Origin: Actinomycetes bacterium
GTDB taxonomy: Bacteria; Actinomycetota; Acidimicrobiia; Acidimicrobiales; RAAP-2
Assembly (NCBI GenBank): GCA_021844425.1
Contig: JAKBTL010000099.1
Location: 9,613 to 61,778, forward strand
DNA: 52,166 bases
Reading direction: 5' to 3'
Made by a program: the position numbers and the translations under genes. Positions 1 to 8,565 of the stretch are shown here, piece after piece (positions within the stretch are counted from its first letter, which is position 1; every line of letters starts with the position of its first letter). Below the pieces are notes generated by a model that did not search any database, had not been told where the DNA came from, and was given only the letters and a program-made list of their open reading frames with translations.

Positions 1-135
1 CAACGCAGCGTGGCCCCGATGTGGCCTGGCACGCCGCTCGAGCGAGCATCGGAGTAGCGCGCGATGGACGCGCGATGGATGCTGGGCACGAGAATTCAGA
101 AGCTCACGAAAATGGCTCCTGAACTGGACTTTTAC

Positions 136-211
136 TGGAGCGGACGACGGGACTCGAACCCGCGACCCTCACCTTGGCAAGGTGATGCTCTACCAACTGA
201 GCCACGTCCGC
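136..211 (-). tRNA. tRNA-Gly(GCC)
   Basis: On the minus strand this 76-nt segment folds as a cloverleaf. The acceptor arm GCGGACG pairs with CGTCCGC, followed by discriminator T and an encoded CCA (136-138). The D arm is GCTC/GAGC. The anticodon stem TCACC/GGTGA encloses loop TTGCCAA, giving anticodon GCC (glycine). The T loop is the canonical GTTCGAGTCCC type. No integrase or attachment-site duplication is visible next to it. Confidence 0.96.
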
Positions 212-271
212 GTGCGGCTCGTACTCTAGCCCGAGCGGCCCCCGAGGTGAAGCCATGCGCGCCCGACGGCG

Positions 272-1819
272 TCAGCGCGCTGCGACCGTGGCGGCCGCGA
301 CGAGCTCGGCGAGAGCGCCGGCGAGGAGCGTGGCGACCTCGCCGACGTCTGGTACCAGGCGCGGGCAACCGACCACGCCGAAGCGCACGACACCCTGGTA
401 GGTCATGGCGGTCACGTTCAGCCCGATCCCGTCGGCGACCGGTCCGGCAGGGTAGATGGCCGACACCCGGCAGCCGGCCCACCACAGCGGCACGTCGGGC
501 ACGACGATGTTCGACACGACGACGTTCGCGGGCGGGGAGATCCGGTCGAAGAGCGAGCACGCGTCGGCCAAACGCACGAAGCCCGCGACGAGGACGGGCG
601 GAACCGCCTGCAGCAGGGTCTCCACGAAGGCTCCTCCTGCGAGGTTCTCCTGCATCTTCGCGACACCGGTCGCGCGTGCCACGGCACGAAGCCGCGCCAC
701 GGGGTCCTCGACAGCGGACCCCAGCTCGACGAGCATCCCCGAGACGTCGTTGCCGACGCGGATGCTGCGCGACGAGGAAACCGCGGCGGGAGCACGGGTC
801 GACACCGGCACGAGCGCCACCAAGGATCGCGACGGTAACTGGCCGCGCGAGGCAAGGTAGCGACGGAGCGCGCCGCCGACCGCGGCGAGGATCACGTCGT
901 TCACGGTCGCGTCGCGGCGACCTGACGCCGCCGCGACGTCGCGGCCGAGCGCGTGCCGCACGAGCTCTAGATCTGCCAGCGGCACCGAGAAGGTCGCGAT
1001 CCGCCGCTCTCCTGGCACGCTCCCGTTGAGACAGGTGCGCGGCGCGCTGAACGGCGCCGGCGGCGGCGCGAGCCCTCGCCTTGCAAGCTCGCGGTTCTGT
1101 CTTCGCAGCGCGACGAGCGCGTCGGCGCTGCGCTGGAACGCCGCGGCCGCGGCCGCGGCCTGGCCGGCGAGCGACGCCGCCAGGTACCCGGACAGCATCA
1201 CCACCGGCGGTGGCCGCCCGACAGCCTCGTGCTCAGAGCGGACTGACGATTGCGCTGCTTGCCCGCCATCGGACGGGATCTCGGAAGGGGCATCGCTCTC
1301 GGCGGGGCCGAGATCCAAGAACGCGGCTAGCGCGGCCACCCCCGACACACCGTCGAGAACTGCGTGGTGGAGCCGCGCGACAACCGCGGTGCGCCCACCT
1401 GCCAGCCCGACCGCGACCACCATCTCCCAGAGCGGGCGATCGAGAGGAAGTGGCTGGCTGAGCCTCCCCCCTGCCAACGCGTCGAGCTCGCGCTGACCCC
1501 CCGGCGACGCGACCGACGCAGGACGGACGTGGGCATCGAGGTCGATGTCCTCCGCTTCGACCCACACAGGCCTCTGCAGATCGAGCGGCATCCGGGCGAC
1601 CCGGCGGGACAGGCGAGGAACACGGCCCAGCCTCTCCCCGACGGTCGTGCGGATGGCGGCGAAGCGCCGGGCCGCGCTTTTCGCCGTGCTCGACCCGGGC
1701 TCCTCGAGCGCCGGCGGGTCGAGCACGAAGATCCCCGCGACGTGCAGCCTGCTCGAAGGCGTCTCCATGGCGAGGAACGCGGCGTCGAGTCCCGAGAGTG
1801 GTTCCAGCGTCCTCTCCAC
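272..1819 (-). CDS. Wax ester synthase/diacylglycerol acyltransferase (WS/DGAT family)
   Basis: Predicted O-acyltransferase that transfers acyl groups from acyl-CoA to long-chain alcohols or diacylglycerol, making neutral storage lipid at the membrane. The 515-residue protein carries the catalytic HHAVLDG motif (HHxxxDG) at residues 151-157. The N terminus has the family's 'LSGLDAAFLAMET' block. The C-terminal half has the 'VNDVILAAVGGALRRYL' and 'GNDVSGMLVEL' regions typical of the family. The usual length is about 450-480 residues; the excess is mainly a Ser/Ala-rich insert after the motif. It stands alone, downstream of dut on the same strand. Which lipid it makes cannot be read from sequence. 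Confidence 0.9.
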   Translation of the reverse strand: MERTLEPLSGLDAAFLAMETPSSRLHVAGIFVLDPPALEEPGSSTAKSAARRFAAIRTTVGERLGRVPRLSRRVARMPLDLQRPVWVEAEDIDLDAHVRPASVASPGGQRELDALAGGRLSQPLPLDRPLWEMVVAVGLAGGRTAVVARLHHAVLDGVSGVAALAAFLDLGPAESDAPSEIPSDGGQAAQSSVRSEHEAVGRPPPVVMLSGYLAASLAGQAAAAAAAFQRSADALVALRRQNRELARRGLAPPPAPFSAPRTCLNGSVPGERRIATFSVPLADLELVRHALGRDVAAASGRRDATVNDVILAAVGGALRRYLASRGQLPSRSLVALVPVSTRAPAAVSSSRSIRVGNDVSGMLVELGSAVEDPVARLRAVARATGVAKMQENLAGGAFVETLLQAVPPVLVAGFVRLADACSLFDRISPPANVVVSNIVVPDVPLWWAGCRVSAIYPAGPVADGIGLNVTAMTYQGVVRFGVVGCPRLVPDVGEVATLLAGALAELVAAATVAAR

Positions 1820-1827
1820 TTCCTCTC

Positions 1828-1866
1828 GGCTTCTTCTCGAGGCTTCTTCTCGAGGCTTCTTTCGCC
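1828..1866. repeat. 13-bp tandem repeat upstream of the WS/DGAT gene
   Basis: Two perfect copies of GGCTTCTTCTCGA are followed by a third, diverged copy. They lie in the 68-bp gap between dut and the WS/DGAT start. On the minus strand the repeat is purine-rich (GAAGAAGCC) and sits just upstream of the WS/DGAT start codon. Confidence 0.8.
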
Positions 1867-1887
1867 GGCGCCCGGGTCGCTCTGCGG

Positions 1888-2340
1888 CTACCGGCCGCTG
1901 TGCCCGAACCCGCCGGTGCCGCGGGACGCAGCTGGCAACAGGTCCTCGTCCACCAGGTCGAACAGCGCGTGGACGACGGGCTGGACGACGAGCTGGGCGA
2001 TGCGGTCCCCGCGGCGCACCTCGTAGTCCTCCACCGGGTCGGTGTTCACGAGGAGCACTGCCAGCTCGCCGCGGTACCCCGAGTCGATCAGCCCGGGAGT
2101 GTTCAAGCAGGTGACGCCGTGGTGGAGCGCGAGCCCGCTGCGCGGCTGGACGAACCCGGCGTACCCCTCGGGGATGGCGACGACGACTCCGGTCGGAACG
2201 AGCGCCCTGCCCCCGCCAGCTGCCAGGTGCGCGTCAGCCCTCGCGTACAGGTCCGCTCCGGCGTCGCCGGGCCGGGCATAGGAGGGAATCGGCAGGTCGG
2301 CGTCGAGGCCGTGCAGCGGCACGGGCAGCATCTCGTGCAT
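1888..2340 (-). CDS. dut: dUTP diphosphatase
   Basis: Hydrolyses dUTP to dUMP and pyrophosphate, limiting uracil incorporation into DNA and supplying dUMP for thymidylate synthesis. The 150-residue protein has the trimeric dUTPase motifs in order: motif 1 '[10 protein letters not shown]' near residue 24, '[10 protein letters not shown]' (motif 2), '[11 protein letters not shown]' (motif 3 with catalytic Asp), '[12 protein letters not shown]' (motif 4) and the glycine-rich C-terminal '[11 protein letters not shown]' (motif 5). Length is normal. It is transcribed divergently from orn, 75 bp away. Confidence 0.97.
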   Translation of the reverse strand: MHEMLPVPLHGLDADLPIPSYARPGDAGADLYARADAHLAAGGGRALVPTGVVVAIPEGYAGFVQPRSGLALHHGVTCLNTPGLIDSGYRGELAVLLVNTDPVEDYEVRRGDRIAQLVVQPVVHALFDLVDEDLLPAASRGTGGFGHSGR

Positions 2341-2415
2341 CTGGCCGATCGTAAGCGACCTGACGTCCGACTGCCGCCGAGAGCCCTGCCCCGGTCATGG
2401 CACTAGCCTCGAGCG

Positions 2416-2955
2416 ATGATGCTGGCCTGGATGGATCTCGAGATGACGGGGCTCGACCCCACGAAGGACGCCATCGTCGAGATCGCCACGCTCCTCACCG
2501 ACGACGACCTCGCCGTGGTAGCGGTCGGCCCGGACCTCGTCGTCGCGACCAGCCCAGGGCAGCTCAGCGCGATGAGCGACCTGGTACGGGAGATGCACAC
2601 GAGGTCGGGGCTCCTGGCTGCGATCCAATCGTCCACGATCTCCCTCGAGGAGGCGGGCAAGGCGACCCTCGAGTTCCTCGAGGCGCACATCCCCGAACCT
2701 GGCAAGGTCCCGCTGTGCGGGAACTCCATCGGCATGGACCGCAGGTTCCTCGCCGCGCAGCTCCCTCAGATCGAGCGGTTCTTCCACTACCGCTCGATCG
2801 ACGTGTCGACGGTGAAGGAGCTGGCGCGTCGTTGGTTCCCGCAGGCGCTCGCCGGAGCGCCCCGCAAGCACGGCGGGCATCGGGCCATGGAGGACGTGAA
2901 GGAGAGCGTCGCCGAGCTCGCGTACTACCGCCAGAGCGTCTTCCGCACCCCGTGA
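2416..2955 (+). CDS. orn: Oligoribonuclease
   Basis: A 3'-5' exoribonuclease that degrades 2-5 nt RNA fragments and linear dinucleotides such as pGpG to mononucleotides. It is a DEDDh-fold protein of 179 residues, the normal length. The metal ligands are visible: D7 and E9 in 'WMDLEMTGL', D108 in 'GNSIGMDRRFL', and the H155/D160 pair in 'HRAMEDV'. Two consecutive ATG codons offer alternative starts. It is head-to-head with dut and ends 18 bp before the convergent peroxiredoxin gene. Confidence 0.97.
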   Translation: MMLAWMDLEMTGLDPTKDAIVEIATLLTDDDLAVVAVGPDLVVATSPGQLSAMSDLVREMHTRSGLLAAIQSSTISLEEAGKATLEFLEAHIPEPGKVPLCGNSIGMDRRFLAAQLPQIERFFHYRSIDVSTVKELARRWFPQALAGAPRKHGGHRAMEDVKESVAELAYYRQSVFRTP

Positions 2956-2973
2956 CCTGCGGGGCGCCGGCGC

Positions 2974-3609
2974 CTACTTGTTCGGCTGGGGGGTGAGCCG
3001 CAGATAGGGACGGAGGGCGGTGAACCCCTTGGGGAATTTCACCTTCGCCTCGTCGTCGCTGATCGCCGTCGAGATGATGACGTCGTCGCCGTCTCGCCAA
3101 TCGACCGGCGTCGACACCTGGTACTTGTCGGATAGCTGCAGCGAATCGAGCACGCGCAGGATCTCGTCGACGTTACGGCCCGTCGATGCCGGGTACGTGA
3201 GCGTCAGCTTGACCTTCTTGTCGGGTCCGACGATGAACACCGAGCGCACGGTCAGCGTGTCGTTCGCGTTGGGGTGGATCATGTCGTAGAGATCGGCGAC
3301 GCGATGGTCCTCGTCGCCGATCACCGGGAAGTTCAGAGCCTGGCCCTGGGTTTGCTCGATGTCCGACGCCCACTTTTCGTGCGACGCCACCGAGTCGACC
3401 GAGAGCCCGATGAGCTTCGTGTTCCGCTTGTCGAACTCGGGCTTCGCCTTGGCGAACGCCCCGAGCTCGGTGGTGCATACCGGCGTGAAGTCCTTCGGAT
3501 GGGAGAAGAGGATCCCCCAGCTGTCACCCAGCCACTCGTGGAAATGGATCGTGCCCTGCGTCGTCTCCGCCGTGAAGTCCGGTGCGGTGTCACCGAGTCG
3601 AATTGCCAT
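2974..3609 (-). CDS. 1-Cys peroxiredoxin (Prx6 family)
   Basis: Thiol peroxidase reducing hydrogen peroxide and organic hydroperoxides in the cytoplasm. The 211-residue protein has the peroxidatic 'DFTPVCTTE' motif with C45. Its long C-terminal domain, with no obvious resolving cysteine, places it in the Prx6/1-Cys group. The start ATG is preceded on the minus strand by an AGGAGG-type ribosome binding site 5-8 nt away. An AT-richer patch (TAAAAT at about 3675-3680, minus strand) could be its -10 box; no convincing -35 was found. Confidence 0.95.
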   Translation of the reverse strand: MAIRLGDTAPDFTAETTQGTIHFHEWLGDSWGILFSHPKDFTPVCTTELGAFAKAKPEFDKRNTKLIGLSVDSVASHEKWASDIEQTQGQALNFPVIGDEDHRVADLYDMIHPNANDTLTVRSVFIVGPDKKVKLTLTYPASTGRNVDEILRVLDSLQLSDKYQVSTPVDWRDGDDVIISTAISDDEAKVKFPKGFTALRPYLRLTPQPNK

Positions 3610-3712
3610 TGGGCTCCCTCCTTGTCCCGGCCGTCGCCGCGGACGCTGCGATGTTCACCTGACGATGCTCTCGTATTTTAGCACCATTGTCGACTGGAAA
3701 AGTCGGATTTCC

Positions 3713-3781
3713 CGGCCGCGGGACACCGCCCCGGCAGCGGGACACCGCCCCGGCCGCGGGACACCGCCCCGGCAGCGGGAC
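3713..3781. repeat. 19-bp tandem repeat between peroxiredoxin and HAD genes
   Basis: Three full units and a partial fourth of the 19-mer CGGCCGCGGGACACCGCCC. Units alternate at one base (CGGCC, CGGCA, CGGCC, CGGCA), giving a 38-bp higher-order period. They occupy the 320-bp divergent gap from 3610 to 3929. Apart from the repeat and promoter-like AT-richer bases near 3675, I see nothing else in that gap. Confidence 0.9.
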
Positions 3782-3929
3782 GGAACTGCACGACCGAGCT
3801 GCGCGCCGCCCGGCGCGCGGCCCGCGCTGTCCGGCGTGCGATGATCCGAGGAATGCAGCCGAACGTCGCCGTCACGCCTCGATGCGACACATCGCGGCGG
3901 CGAGCATCCGACAGCCTGGAGGCGTCAAC

Positions 3930-4619
3930 GTGAGCACGGGGACACGGCCGACTGTCGCCGCCTTCGACTTCGACGGCACCCTCACCTACGGCGGCAGCGT
4001 GCTGCGCTTCCTCGTGAAGGTCCGAGGAGCGGTCCCCGTCGCCCTCGCGGTCCTAGGAGACCTCTCGAGGCTCGTGCACGCAGCGATCGTGGGCGGAACG
4101 GCCTCCGACGACGCCAAAGAGGCGCTCTTCATGCGGCTCCTCGCCGGCCTTCCGGCCGCCGAGCTGGACCGCATCGGTGCCGAGTTCGCCGACGCGCACC
4201 TTCGTCGGCGGCTACGCCCGGACACTCGGGATCGCCTCGAGTGGCACCGCAAGCAAGGCCACCACGTCGTCGTGGTCTCCGCCTCCCTCGAGTGCTACGT
4301 GCGCCCGGCTGCCGCACTGCTCGGTGCCGACGCAGCACTCGCGACGCGGCTCGCCGTAGGCGGAGACCTCCTCACCGGGCGCTACGAGGGGAAGAACTGC
4401 CGAGGGGCCGAGAAGTACGCCCGGCTCATGGCGTGGCTCCGCTCCCAAGGCATTGCGGCCGCCGAGCCGGTGCTGTGGGCCTATGGCAACAGCCGGGGCG
4501 ACCGAAGGCTGCTCGAGGCCGCAGACTACGGCGTCGACGCGAGCAGGCTCGGGCGCTTCGGCCGCCTCCGCCGCTTCCCCCGGCTCGCCCAGGTCGCGGC
4601 GAGCAGCGTCAGCCCGTGA
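3930..4619 (+). CDS. HAD-superfamily phosphatase, subfamily IB (SerB-like)
   Basis: Predicted phosphomonoesterase of the HAD-IB group, which includes phosphoserine phosphatases and lysophosphatidate-type phosphatases. The 229-residue protein has motif I 'FDFDGTLT' with nucleophile D13 and acid/base D15, motif II in 'VVVVSASLECYVRP', and a C-terminal 'YGNSRGDRRLLEAAD' with the motif III acidic residues. The GTG at 3930 is chosen because GGAGG lies 7 nt upstream and the HAD fold begins right after it. The open frame extends further upstream only through repeat DNA. It ends 11 bp inside the convergent SpoIID gene. The substrate is unknown. Confidence 0.88.
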   Translation: MSTGTRPTVAAFDFDGTLTYGGSVLRFLVKVRGAVPVALAVLGDLSRLVHAAIVGGTASDDAKEALFMRLLAGLPAAELDRIGAEFADAHLRRRLRPDTRDRLEWHRKQGHHVVVVSASLECYVRPAAALLGADAALATRLAVGGDLLTGRYEGKNCRGAEKYARLMAWLRSQGIAAAEPVLWAYGNSRGDRRLLEAADYGVDASRLGRFGRLRRFPRLAQVAASSVSP

Positions 4620-7344
4620 GGTCCGTCGCCATCTGATCGACCGCTGTCTGGGTGACAGCGAGTGTCCCGCCGAGGACCGTCAGGTGGGAGACCCGGAGCC
4701 CGCCGATGCCTGTCGACCCCGCCGCGAGTAGGTACGCCGTCAGCGCCGCTCCGAGGGTCGTGGGCGTCTCAGTCAGCACGAGCGGTTCGGGCGCCCCCGA
4801 GCCGGGGCCGTCGGCGGCGACCACCGCACCGGCCAGCCCGTCGCTGTAGCCGTTGCCCCGCGCCACAGCGAGCCCTCCGGTGCCTTGCCAGCCTGCGCCT
4901 GTCGGCGATGGTGCCTCCTCGAGCTGCGCGAGCTCGACAGCCGTCCCCGTGGCGTCGCTGCCTGCCACGCGCAGCACGGAGACGCCGAGCCGCTCGATCG
5001 AGGCGGCGACGGCGTTCGAGACGGCGAGCTGGCCACCCATCACCACGACCTGGCGGATCCCGAGGGCGCCGATGGCCGACGACGCCTGCGCGGACAGGGA
5101 GGTCGGTGTCGTGAGGAGGACGGGGAGCCGCTCGGCGTAGGCCAACGTGCTCGCCGACTCGGCGTCCTGGAACCCCTTCCCGGTGGCGACGATGGCCGTC
5201 GGGAGCGCACCAGGCGCCACCGGCGCACTCGACCCCGTTCCCGCGGTCGTGTTGTCGCGCCCGTCGCCTCCTGTCGCATTCGAGCCCTGGTATGCGCCTG
5301 CGAGGTCCATCGCGCCGACGCCGACGAGCGCGGCGGCTGACGTCGCGATCTGCGCCGCCGTGTCGTACTCGGTCTGCCCGAAGATGCGCGTTACCAGGAT
5401 CTGCGCACCCGGCCCCGGTCCCCCGCCGCACGCAGCGACAGGAGTAGACCGCAGCGTGGCGACCACCGATGTCGAGACCGCGAGCGGGCCGCCGACCACA
5501 TAGACGCGGGTGACCCCTTCAGCTCGGATCGCTGCGGCAGTCACGGTGGACAGCTGGACCGGCGGCGTGAGGAGCGTCCCGGTGCCGAGCGCCCGGGCGA
5601 GCGGTGCGCTCGCCAGCGCGTCCGGGTAGCTGGCGTCGGTCGCGAGCACGACCGGCCGTGTGGTCGCCGTTCCCGGGCACTCGCCCGCCGCGGCTGTGAA
5701 CTGGTGCTCCAGCTCCTGGGCCGCCGTCGCGTCGGGTGTCGAGCCCGCGATCCGCGACGTCGTGAACGCAGGGTCCGACCCGGGCAGCGACTCGATCCTC
5801 GCCGGCGCGTAGAAGTGGTCGACGATCTGCTGCCACGTCCAGTTCCCCTGCCCGTGGTCTGTGCCGACGGCGTACCCGAACGCGCCCCACTGCCCCATCC
5901 CGATGCCCTCGCCCCACCCGTGGCCGGTCACTGTGAGGGGCTGCCCGGCGCTCTGGGCGATGGTGAAGTAGGTGGACTTGAGGCCGAGATCGCCGACGAA
6001 CGTGGTCGCCGGGACGCTCTGGCTGGTGCCGTTCCCGGTGATGGTGACCTCGGTCGCTCGCCCGCCCCATGTGCCGTCGCCGTTGCGCGCGGAGACCGTG
6101 ACGGTCGGCGATGTCCCCTCCTGCGGCCAGTGCGCGTGGATCGCCGAGAGCGCGACGCTGACCTTCCAGTCGTGGTTCGCGTTGCACAGCCCGGGGTTGC
6201 CCGCTGTGAGGCACACCGAGTCGCCTGTGTCGGGCACCGGTGTGAACGGCGATCCTTCGGCGCTGCTCGCCGTGTAGCCGCCGGTCGAAGACGAGTACTC
6301 GGTCGGGGCGATCGACCCGTTGGGCATGACCATCACCTCGCCCGCCGTGTCCTGGGCCGCCGCGCGCCCGAATGTGGTGGCGTACTCGACCCCTCGGTAG
6401 CTCTGGCACAACAGGTCGCACGTTGTCGCGTACCCGCCGTAGCCGCCGGGGGTGGCGAGCACGTACGAGCGCGCCGCGACCGCCTGGGCCTCCAACGCCT
6501 GGAATCCCCACGCCTGGCCTTGCGGGCCGGGACCGCCGACGTAGCCCCAGTCCGAGATCGACTCCGCAGGGACGACGTCGGCGACGTACTCCTCGAGCGG
6601 CAGCGTGTTCACCGTCCGCGCCTCGCCTGCGGAGTTGTAGACGCCCTCGATCGTGCCCTGCACGACGAGCTGTGTGCCGTTGTCCGCGCACAGCGTCAGG
6701 AGATCGCCGGAGGCGACGGGCTGCACGAGCGGTGTCTTGACGGTGTCACCCTGCACCGTCGTCCACGGGCCCGCGCAGCCTGTCCCGATCGCGACCGCCC
6801 AGCTCCCGCTCCCCTGCGGCGTGTACTGCACCGCCTTCGTCCCGAACGAGGCGCCCGTCGCGACGAACCCGTTCGACGAGAACACCGTGAGGACCGATGT
6901 GTCGTTCTCGGTCATCGCGACGCGCACGTCCATCGAGTCCGACGGCAACGTCGCGCTCGTCGCGTGCTCGATCAACACCCCTCCCTGCGTGAGAACCGAC
7001 GCCTGAGGCGCCGCCGATGCCGTCTGCGCGACGAGCCCGAAGAGCGCGACGAGCGCGAGCACGGCGCACAGGACCGTGCCGGACCGTACCGCGGGGCGCA
7101 GCCATGCGGGGTGCCTGGGGCGGGCGATGCGAAATGGTACCTGCTCGGCGCATACGCCCCGGGGATGCCCCGCCGACGCCCCGGGAATGCCCCGCAGATG
7201 CCCCGCCGACGCCCCGCCGACGCCCCGGGGATGCCCCGCCGACCGCCTGGCGCGGCCGCCGCCGACACGTCTCCTCCTCGCGTGCCGGATGCGGACGAAG
7301 CGCAGATGCCTACACTCGCGCCCCGTGCGTGTCGACCAGGTCAT
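4609..7344 (-). CDS. Exported SpoIID/LytB-domain protein with C-terminal cell-wall-binding repeats
   Basis: Predicted secreted peptidoglycan-associated protein. After a signal peptide (hydrophobic 'VLALVALFGLVAQTASA' then APQA) comes a SpoIID/LytB amidase-enhancer-type domain: 'LPLEEYVADVVPAES', 'ALEAQAVAARSYVLA', and later 'GHGWGEGIGMGQWGAFGYA'. The C-terminal third has three cell-wall-binding type 2 (CWB2) repeats, recognisable as 'YPDALASAPLA...VYVVGG', 'FQDAESASTLA...VVVMGG' and 'YSDGLAGAVVA...LTVLGG'. SpoIID homologues cleave peptidoglycan glycan strands; outside sporulators they serve in wall remodelling. The start is uncertain. The only in-frame ATG (7344) would overlap the divergent glycosyltransferase by 20 bp and run through an 11-bp repeat. 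A rare start nearer 7100 is possible. Confidence 0.85.
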   Translation of the reverse strand: MTWSTRTGRECRHLRFVRIRHARRRRVGGGRARRSAGHPRGVGGASAGHLRGIPGASAGHPRGVCAEQVPFRIARPRHPAWLRPAVRSGTVLCAVLALVALFGLVAQTASAAPQASVLTQGGVLIEHATSATLPSDSMDVRVAMTENDTSVLTVFSSNGFVATGASFGTKAVQYTPQGSGSWAVAIGTGCAGPWTTVQGDTVKTPLVQPVASGDLLTLCADNGTQLVVQGTIEGVYNSAGEARTVNTLPLEEYVADVVPAESISDWGYVGGPGPQGQAWGFQALEAQAVAARSYVLATPGGYGGYATTCDLLCQSYRGVEYATTFGRAAAQDTAGEVMVMPNGSIAPTEYSSSTGGYTASSAEGSPFTPVPDTGDSVCLTAGNPGLCNANHDWKVSVALSAIHAHWPQEGTSPTVTVSARNGDGTWGGRATEVTITGNGTSQSVPATTFVGDLGLKSTYFTIAQSAGQPLTVTGHGWGEGIGMGQWGAFGYAVGTDHGQGNWTWQQIVDHFYAPARIESLPGSDPAFTTSRIAGSTPDATAAQELEHQFTAAAGECPGTATTRPVVLATDASYPDALASAPLARALGTGTLLTPPVQLSTVTAAAIRAEGVTRVYVVGGPLAVSTSVVATLRSTPVAACGGGPGPGAQILVTRIFGQTEYDTAAQIATSAAALVGVGAMDLAGAYQGSNATGGDGRDNTTAGTGSSAPVAPGALPTAIVATGKGFQDAESASTLAYAERLPVLLTTPTSLSAQASSAIGALGIRQVVVMGGQLAVSNAVAASIERLGVSVLRVAGSDATGTAVELAQLEEAPSPTGAGWQGTGGLAVARGNGYSDGLAGAVVAADGPGSGAPEPLVLTETPTTLGAALTAYLLAAGSTGIGGLRVSHLTVLGGTLAVTQTAVDQMATDLTG
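7156..7243. repeat. Eight-unit 11-bp tandem array at the SpoIID/glycosyltransferase divergence
   Basis: Exactly eight contiguous 11-bp units, all beginning GCCCCG. The variants are GCCCCGGGGAT, GCCCCGCCGAC, GCCCCGGGAAT and GCCCCGCAGAT, and together they fill 88 bp. They lie between the glycosyltransferase GTG and the SpoIID signal peptide. The unit is not divisible by 3, so any translation through it changes frame with each unit. Confidence 0.95.
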
Positions 7345-8404
7345 CCCGTCGCTCGCCAGCCGCGACGCGATCGGCGTGCACACGGTGAACCTCACGCGCG
7401 CGCTGCGAGCGGCAGGGATCGAGTCCGACGTCTTCTACGGGACGTGCACGCCCGACATGGCCGAGGTCGGACGTCCGATCGGTGCGCTCGGACGCCAACG
7501 ACGACAAGAGCGGTTCCTCCTCTACCAGGCGTCGATCGGCAGCCCGGTGTTCGACACGCTCATGACCCGCGATGAGCCGAAGCTGGTGAACTACCACAAC
7601 ATCACCCCGGCCGACCTGCTCGCGCCGTGGGAGCCGGCGGTCGCCTACGAGACCTCCCTCGGGCGGGCCCAGCTTGCACGGCTCGCGTCGCGAGCCGTGC
7701 TCGCCGTCGCAGACTCGCACTACAACGAGCAGGAGCTGCTCGAAGTCGGGTATCCGAAGACCGAGGTGGTTCCGCTCCTCATCGACATGACGCGCGCGGG
7801 GCCCTCCCCCGACCCCTCTGCCGCGCGCCGCCTGGCCGCGGACAAGGCGAGCGGCGGCGTCGATCTCCTCTTCGTCGGCAAGGTGTCGCCCCACAAGGCT
7901 CCTCACGACCTGGTGAAGATGCTGTCCGTCTACCGGCGCGTGTACGACCCCGCCGCACGGCTGCGGCTCGTCGGATCGCCCCTCGGCGAGCGCTACGGTC
8001 CTGCGCTCGCTGAGTTCGTCCACGATCTCGGCCTCAGCGAGGCCGTCGAGATCACGGGCTCGGTCGAGCCCTCGGTCCTCGAGGCCTACTACGCCGCCGC
8101 CGACGTCTTCGTCTGCGCCTCTGAGCACGAGGGGTTCTGCGTGCCCGTCGTCGAGGCGATGGGCCATGACGTGCCCGTCGTGGCGTACGGCGCGACGGCG
8201 GTGCCCGAGACCGTCGGTGATGCCGGCCTCGTGCTTCCCACGAAGAGCCCGTTACGTTTCGCGGCCGCGGTGCACCGGGTGCTGACGGACGACGCGCTGC
8301 GCGCGCGGCTCTCCTCGGCGGCGCGGCGCCAGGTGGAGACGTTCGCGGTCAGCGCCTCGACGGCGCGCTTCGTCGAGCTCGTGCGCGCGGCGACCGGCGC
8401 CTAG
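7325..8404 (+). CDS. Glycosyltransferase, GT4-like (GT-B fold)
   Basis: Predicted retaining glycosyltransferase using an activated sugar donor; the acceptor is unknown. The 359-residue protein starts at GTG with 'VRVDQVIPSLASRDAIGVHT', a typical N-terminal Rossmann half of GT-B enzymes. It continues with 'DLLFVGKVSPHKAPHDLV' and the donor-binding C-terminal 'SEHEGFCVPVVEAMGHDVPVVAYG', which contains the EX7E-type pair. A GTG start fits this fold; the frame upstream runs only into the 11-bp repeat array. It is divergent from the cell wall protein, which may indicate an envelope polysaccharide role, but that is inference. Confidence 0.9.
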   Translation: MRVDQVIPSLASRDAIGVHTVNLTRALRAAGIESDVFYGTCTPDMAEVGRPIGALGRQRRQERFLLYQASIGSPVFDTLMTRDEPKLVNYHNITPADLLAPWEPAVAYETSLGRAQLARLASRAVLAVADSHYNEQELLEVGYPKTEVVPLLIDMTRAGPSPDPSAARRLAADKASGGVDLLFVGKVSPHKAPHDLVKMLSVYRRVYDPAARLRLVGSPLGERYGPALAEFVHDLGLSEAVEITGSVEPSVLEAYYAAADVFVCASEHEGFCVPVVEAMGHDVPVVAYGATAVPETVGDAGLVLPTKSPLRFAAAVHRVLTDDALRARLSSAARRQVETFAVSASTARFVELVRAATGA

Positions 8405-8410
8405 CCCCGG

Positions 8411-8519
8411 CCTGCCCGCCTGCCCGCCTGCCCGCCTGCCCGCCTCCCCGCCTCCCCGCCTCCCCGCCTGCCCGCCTGCCCCGGCCTGCCGGCCTGACCC
8501 GCCTGCCCCGCCTCGCCTG
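8411..8519. repeat. 8-bp tandem repeat downstream of the glycosyltransferase gene
   Basis: Eight perfect or near-perfect CCTGCCCG/CCTCCCCG octamers run from 8411 to 8474 (four G variants, three C variants, one G variant). They then decay into CCTGCC/GCCTGACC-like sequence up to about 8519. They fill most of the 161-bp gap between the glycosyltransferase stop and the next start. The strand is almost purely pyrimidine plus G. Confidence 0.92.
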
Positions 8520-8565
8520 ACCACGTGGGCGCGATCGACCCGAGCGGCGCGGGTAGCCTGGACGG

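Noticed and set aside
136-211. tRNA-Gly and (at 20308) tRNA-Lys as integration sites for a mobile island
   Set aside because: No integrase, direct repeat of the tRNA 3' end or transfer genes found on either side.
5704-7575. 623-codon plus-strand frame over the SpoIID gene
   Set aside because: Antisense shadow; its composition mirrors the SpoIID reading frame and it runs through the repeat array.
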